Notes under the pieces: generated by a model
What the model saw: the letters and a program-made list of their open reading frames with translations, nothing else
What the model was told of the DNA's origin: nothing
Database searches by the model: none
Made by a program: the position numbers and the translations under genes
Part shown: positions 51,385-53,804 of the stretch, piece by piece
Layout of the letters: the number at the start of each line of letters is the position of its first letter
Position numbering within the stretch: position 1 is the stretch's first letter
From: an uncultured Bacteroidales bacterium
GTDB lineage: Bacteria > Bacteroidota > Bacteroidia > Bacteroidales > Paludibacteraceae
Assembly (NCBI GenBank): GCA_944322025.1
Contig: CALUOH010000045.1
Span: 1 to 53,804 of the forward strand
DNA length: 53,804 bases
Direction of reading: 5' to 3'

Positions 51385-53523
51385 ATGAACCGACTAAAAT
51401 CTTTAATCGCAATGTCAGGAACAGCACTTGCTCTGGCAACAGTTACTGGCTGCGGCAATCAGCAGAAGGCCGCAGCATTGGAATACCCGGTAGCCCGCAC
51501 CGAAAATGTGACGGACACCTACTTCGGCACTGAGGTTGCCGACCCATACCGCTGGATGGAAAACGACACCACCGCCGAGGTCAAGGCGTGGGTTGATGCG
51601 GAAAATAAAGTGACCGAGGACTACCTCTCTCGCATCCCGTTCCGCGAAAAGCTGCGCCAGCGTTTCACCGTGCTAAGCGACTACGAGAAAATAGGCACTC
51701 CCTTTAAGAAGCACGGCAAATACTACTTCTTCAAGAACGACGGCCTCCAAAACCAGAGTGTCATGTATGTGAAAGAGACCCTCGACGGCGAGGCGAAAAT
51801 GCTGCTTGACCCCAACACCCTCTCCGAGGACGGCACTGTCGCCCTGAACAGCACGACATTCTCCAAGGACGGGCGGTACATGGCCTACGGCATATCCCGC
51901 AGCGGCAGTGACTGGCTCGAGTTCTCCGTCATCGACCTCGAAACCGGCCGACAGCTCGACGACCACATACAGTGGGCTAAGCTCTCACCCGCCGTATGGT
52001 GCGGCAACGGCTTCTACTACTGCGCCTACGATGCCCCTGAGAAAGGCAAGGAGTTCTCCAACATCAACGAGTACCAGAAGGTCTACTACCACACCATAGG
52101 CACGCCACAGTCCGCCGACAGGCTTGTCTATGAGAACCGCGACTTCCCCAAGCGTTTCTACTACCCCACCGTCGACTCCGAAGAGCGCTACCTCTTCATC
52201 ACGGAAGAGGGCTACAACGTCGGCAGCCGCCTCTTCATGTGCGACCTCCGCTCCGGCAGCAATGAGTTCACCGAGATAGCCTCTGACGACAGATACCAGT
52301 ACATCTATCTGGAAACCATCGGCGACGAACTCTACTTCATCACCAACAACGGCGCGCCGCGCTACCGCATAATGAAAGCCAAAGCCTCCGCACCACTCTT
52401 CGCCCAATGGACAGAAGTCGTGCCTGAGACCGAAAACGTGCTTGAGGATGTCACCTTTGCCGATGACAAGATGATACTCACATACATGCAGGACGCCGCC
52501 AGCCACGCCTACCTCTACACGACCGACGGCCGCAACCTCGGAGAAATAGACCTCCCCGCCCTCGGCACTGCCGCATTCAGTGGCGACAGGGGAGACAAGG
52601 AGGTATTCTACTCATTCACCTCCTTCACCGTCCCGGCCACCATCTACAAATACGACCTCGACAGCAACACCTCCGAGCTATACCTCGCCCCGCAGACCGC
52701 CTTCGCCTCTGACGACTACGAGACCCGTCAGGTTTTCTACCCCAGCAAAGACGGCACCAAGATACCCATGTTCATCGTCCACCGCAAAGGCTTGGAGCTT
52801 AACGGCAGCAACCCCGTACTCCTCTACGGCTACGGCGGCTTCAACATCAGCTACACCCCCTCATTCTCCGTATCCCGCCTGCCGTTCCTCGAAAACGGCG
52901 GCATCTTCGCCCTCGCCAACCTGCGCGGCGGAGGCGAATACGGCGAAGAGTGGCACCTCGCCGGCACCAAGATGAACAAGCAGAACGTATTCGACGACTT
53001 CATCGCCGCAGCCGAGTACCTCATTGACGAGAACTACACCAACCCCGACAAGATATCCATCTTGGGCGGCTCCAACGGCGGACTGCTCGTCGGCGCGGTA
53101 GTCAACCAGCGTCCCGACCTCTTCGCCGTCGCACTCCCTGCAGTTGGGGTCATGGACATGCTCCGCTACCACCGCTTCACCATAGGATGGAACTGGGCTT
53201 CCGACTACGGCACATCCGAAGACAGCCCCGAGATGTTCACATACCTCAGAGGCTACTCCCCGCTCCACAACATCCGCAACAACGGCACTGAGTACCCCGC
53301 CATACTTGTGACCACCGCAGACCACGACGACCGCGTCGTGCCTGCACACTCATTCAAGTATGCCGCCACGCTTCAGGCCTCCGACACCGGCGATGCCCCC
53401 AAACTCATCCGCATCGACAGCAAAGCCGGTCACGGTGCAGGCAAGCCCATAAGCAAACAGATAGACGAGTGGACTGACACCTACTCATTCGCCTTCTACA
53501 ACCTCGGCATGACAATGGAATAG
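51385..53523 (+). CDS. Prolyl oligopeptidase (S9A) lipoprotein
   Basis: A 712-residue serine peptidase that cleaves short peptides after proline. The signal MNRLKSLIAMSGTALALATV ends in TGC (Cys23), so it is probably a lipoprotein. The N-terminal segment has DPYRWMENDTTAEVKAWVDAEN (the S9A hallmark), then a seven-bladed propeller (~85-430) and the alpha/beta-hydrolase domain with LLYGYGGFNISYTPSFS, RGGGEYGEEWH, GGSNGG (Ser563), DHDDRVVP (646-653) and GHGAGK (His683). Spacing of Ser, Asp and His equals that of known prolyl oligopeptidases. It lies directly downstream of the PNGase F-like gene and ends with a strong terminator. Confidence 0.95.
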   Translation: MNRLKSLIAMSGTALALATVTGCGNQQKAAALEYPVARTENVTDTYFGTEVADPYRWMENDTTAEVKAWVDAENKVTEDYLSRIPFREKLRQRFTVLSDYEKIGTPFKKHGKYYFFKNDGLQNQSVMYVKETLDGEAKMLLDPNTLSEDGTVALNSTTFSKDGRYMAYGISRSGSDWLEFSVIDLETGRQLDDHIQWAKLSPAVWCGNGFYYCAYDAPEKGKEFSNINEYQKVYYHTIGTPQSADRLVYENRDFPKRFYYPTVDSEERYLFITEEGYNVGSRLFMCDLRSGSNEFTEIASDDRYQYIYLETIGDELYFITNNGAPRYRIMKAKASAPLFAQWTEVVPETENVLEDVTFADDKMILTYMQDAASHAYLYTTDGRNLGEIDLPALGTAAFSGDRGDKEVFYSFTSFTVPATIYKYDLDSNTSELYLAPQTAFASDDYETRQVFYPSKDGTKIPMFIVHRKGLELNGSNPVLLYGYGGFNISYTPSFSVSRLPFLENGGIFALANLRGGGEYGEEWHLAGTKMNKQNVFDDFIAAAEYLIDENYTNPDKISILGGSNGGLLVGAVVNQRPDLFAVALPAVGVMDMLRYHRFTIGWNWASDYGTSEDSPEMFTYLRGYSPLHNIRNNGTEYPAILVTTADHDDRVVPAHSFKYAATLQASDTGDAPKLIRIDSKAGHGAGKPISKQIDEWTDTYSFAFYNLGMTME

Positions 53524-53545
53524 CCCCGCCCGGCATACACACCAC

Positions 53546-53587
53546 GGCGGCTGCGCACATCTCATCACTGCGCAGCCGCCTTTTTTT
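53546..53587 (+). terminator. Intrinsic terminator after the prolyl oligopeptidase
   Basis: GGCGGCTGCGCA (53546-53557) pairs perfectly with TGCGCAGCCGCC (53569-53580), followed by seven T. Confidence 0.9.
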
Positions 53588-53731
53588 ACCCCTGCTCCAT
53601 CCCGCCCACAGCCTGCTCACACACCCACCCGCACGCACCCCTCCCCTCCACATTCACCACCACAAATCTGACGTTTTAACCCAAATCGGTCGTTAGACTT
53701 TGCGCTGATTTCTGTGTTTATGACGAGTAGA

Positions 53732-53788
53732 TTTATACGCGCTTTTCCGATGGCATAGCGGGCTATGTCAAGGAAAAGTGCGTATAAA
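53732..53788. repeat. 57-bp palindromic hairpin near the window edge
   Basis: TTTATACGCGCTTTTCC (53732-53748) pairs with GGAAAAGTGCGTATAAA (53772-53788) at 16 of 17 positions. The inside forms a second stem GGCATAG-CGGG-CTATGTC (53752-53769). There is no T tail in either direction long enough for a normal terminator. It lies 150 bases past the S9 gene terminator in AT-richer DNA. A REP-like dispersed element or the end of a mobile element is likely. Confidence 0.65.
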
Positions 53789-53804
53789 GATACCGGTAGA
53801 AAGC

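Noticed and set aside
1..53804. tRNA or rRNA genes
   Set aside because: I looked for T-loop motifs and cloverleaf arms on both strands by eye and found none. A covariance scan would be needed to exclude them fully.

Overview
The window reads as chromosomal DNA of a gut-type member of the order Bacteroidales (phylum Bacteroidota). The evidence is TAnnTTTG/TTG-type promoters in place of TATAAT, a SusA-like neopullulanase beside a glycoside-permease-like MFS transporter, large secreted proteins ending in type IX secretion (T9SS) sorting-like tails, an EF-G2 paralogue with a degenerate G domain, DUF4954 and DUF4236 proteins, and many lipoproteins. The family is not resolvable by eye (Muribaculaceae/Barnesiellaceae-like is a guess). 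The plus strand is C-rich and G-poor throughout, in genes of both orientations and in intergenic DNA, so the window probably lies in one replichore.

Layout. (i) 1-17.1 kb, minus strand: a surface/secreted block. It holds a giant protein open at the window edge with eight visible ~290-residue jelly-roll + fibronectin III modules, two tandem paralogous lipoproteins, a C10 (streptopain)-like lipoprotein whose catalytic Cys and His are both replaced, and two large paralogous T9SS-type proteins. (ii) 17.1-17.9 kb: an AT-rich gap with no supported gene. (iii) 17.9-24.7 kb, minus: waaA, hisS, a DUF4954 protein, recF, a TlpA-like thioredoxin and a small lipoprotein, the last four tightly packed. (iv) 25.3-34.1 kb, minus: a GH13 amylase lipoprotein, an M6 metalloprotease, uvrA, a SpoU-type RNA methyltransferase and an unknown basic protein whose 3' end lies in a 113-bp palindrome. 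(v) 34.5-38.3 kb, plus: xseA-xseB, ansA and a helix-hairpin-helix protein. (vi) 38.4-41.6 kb, minus: MFS transporter and susA. (vii) 41.65-43.8 kb, plus: a ~184-nt single-hairpin RNA resembling 6S RNA, a possible uracil-DNA-glycosylase-like protein, a DUF4236 mini-protein and a membrane protein. (viii) 44-53.5 kb: patatin-like lipase (+), EF-G2 (-), an arginine-decarboxylase-like enzyme with MTA/SAH nucleosidase (+), a PNGase F-like amidase (+) and a prolyl oligopeptidase (+).

The genes combine a scavenging surface (starch enzymes, N-glycan amidase, secreted peptidases, repeat-rich secreted proteins) with housekeeping functions (repair, LPS core, His-tRNA charging, polyamine synthesis). The structures least explained by known families are a ~62-bp dispersed intergenic repeat present in five copies (24976, 25096, 34211, 43842, 47769), two long palindromes (33476-33588, 53732-53788), the 6S-like RNA, and the pseudo-C10 protein next to its two paralogous lipoproteins.
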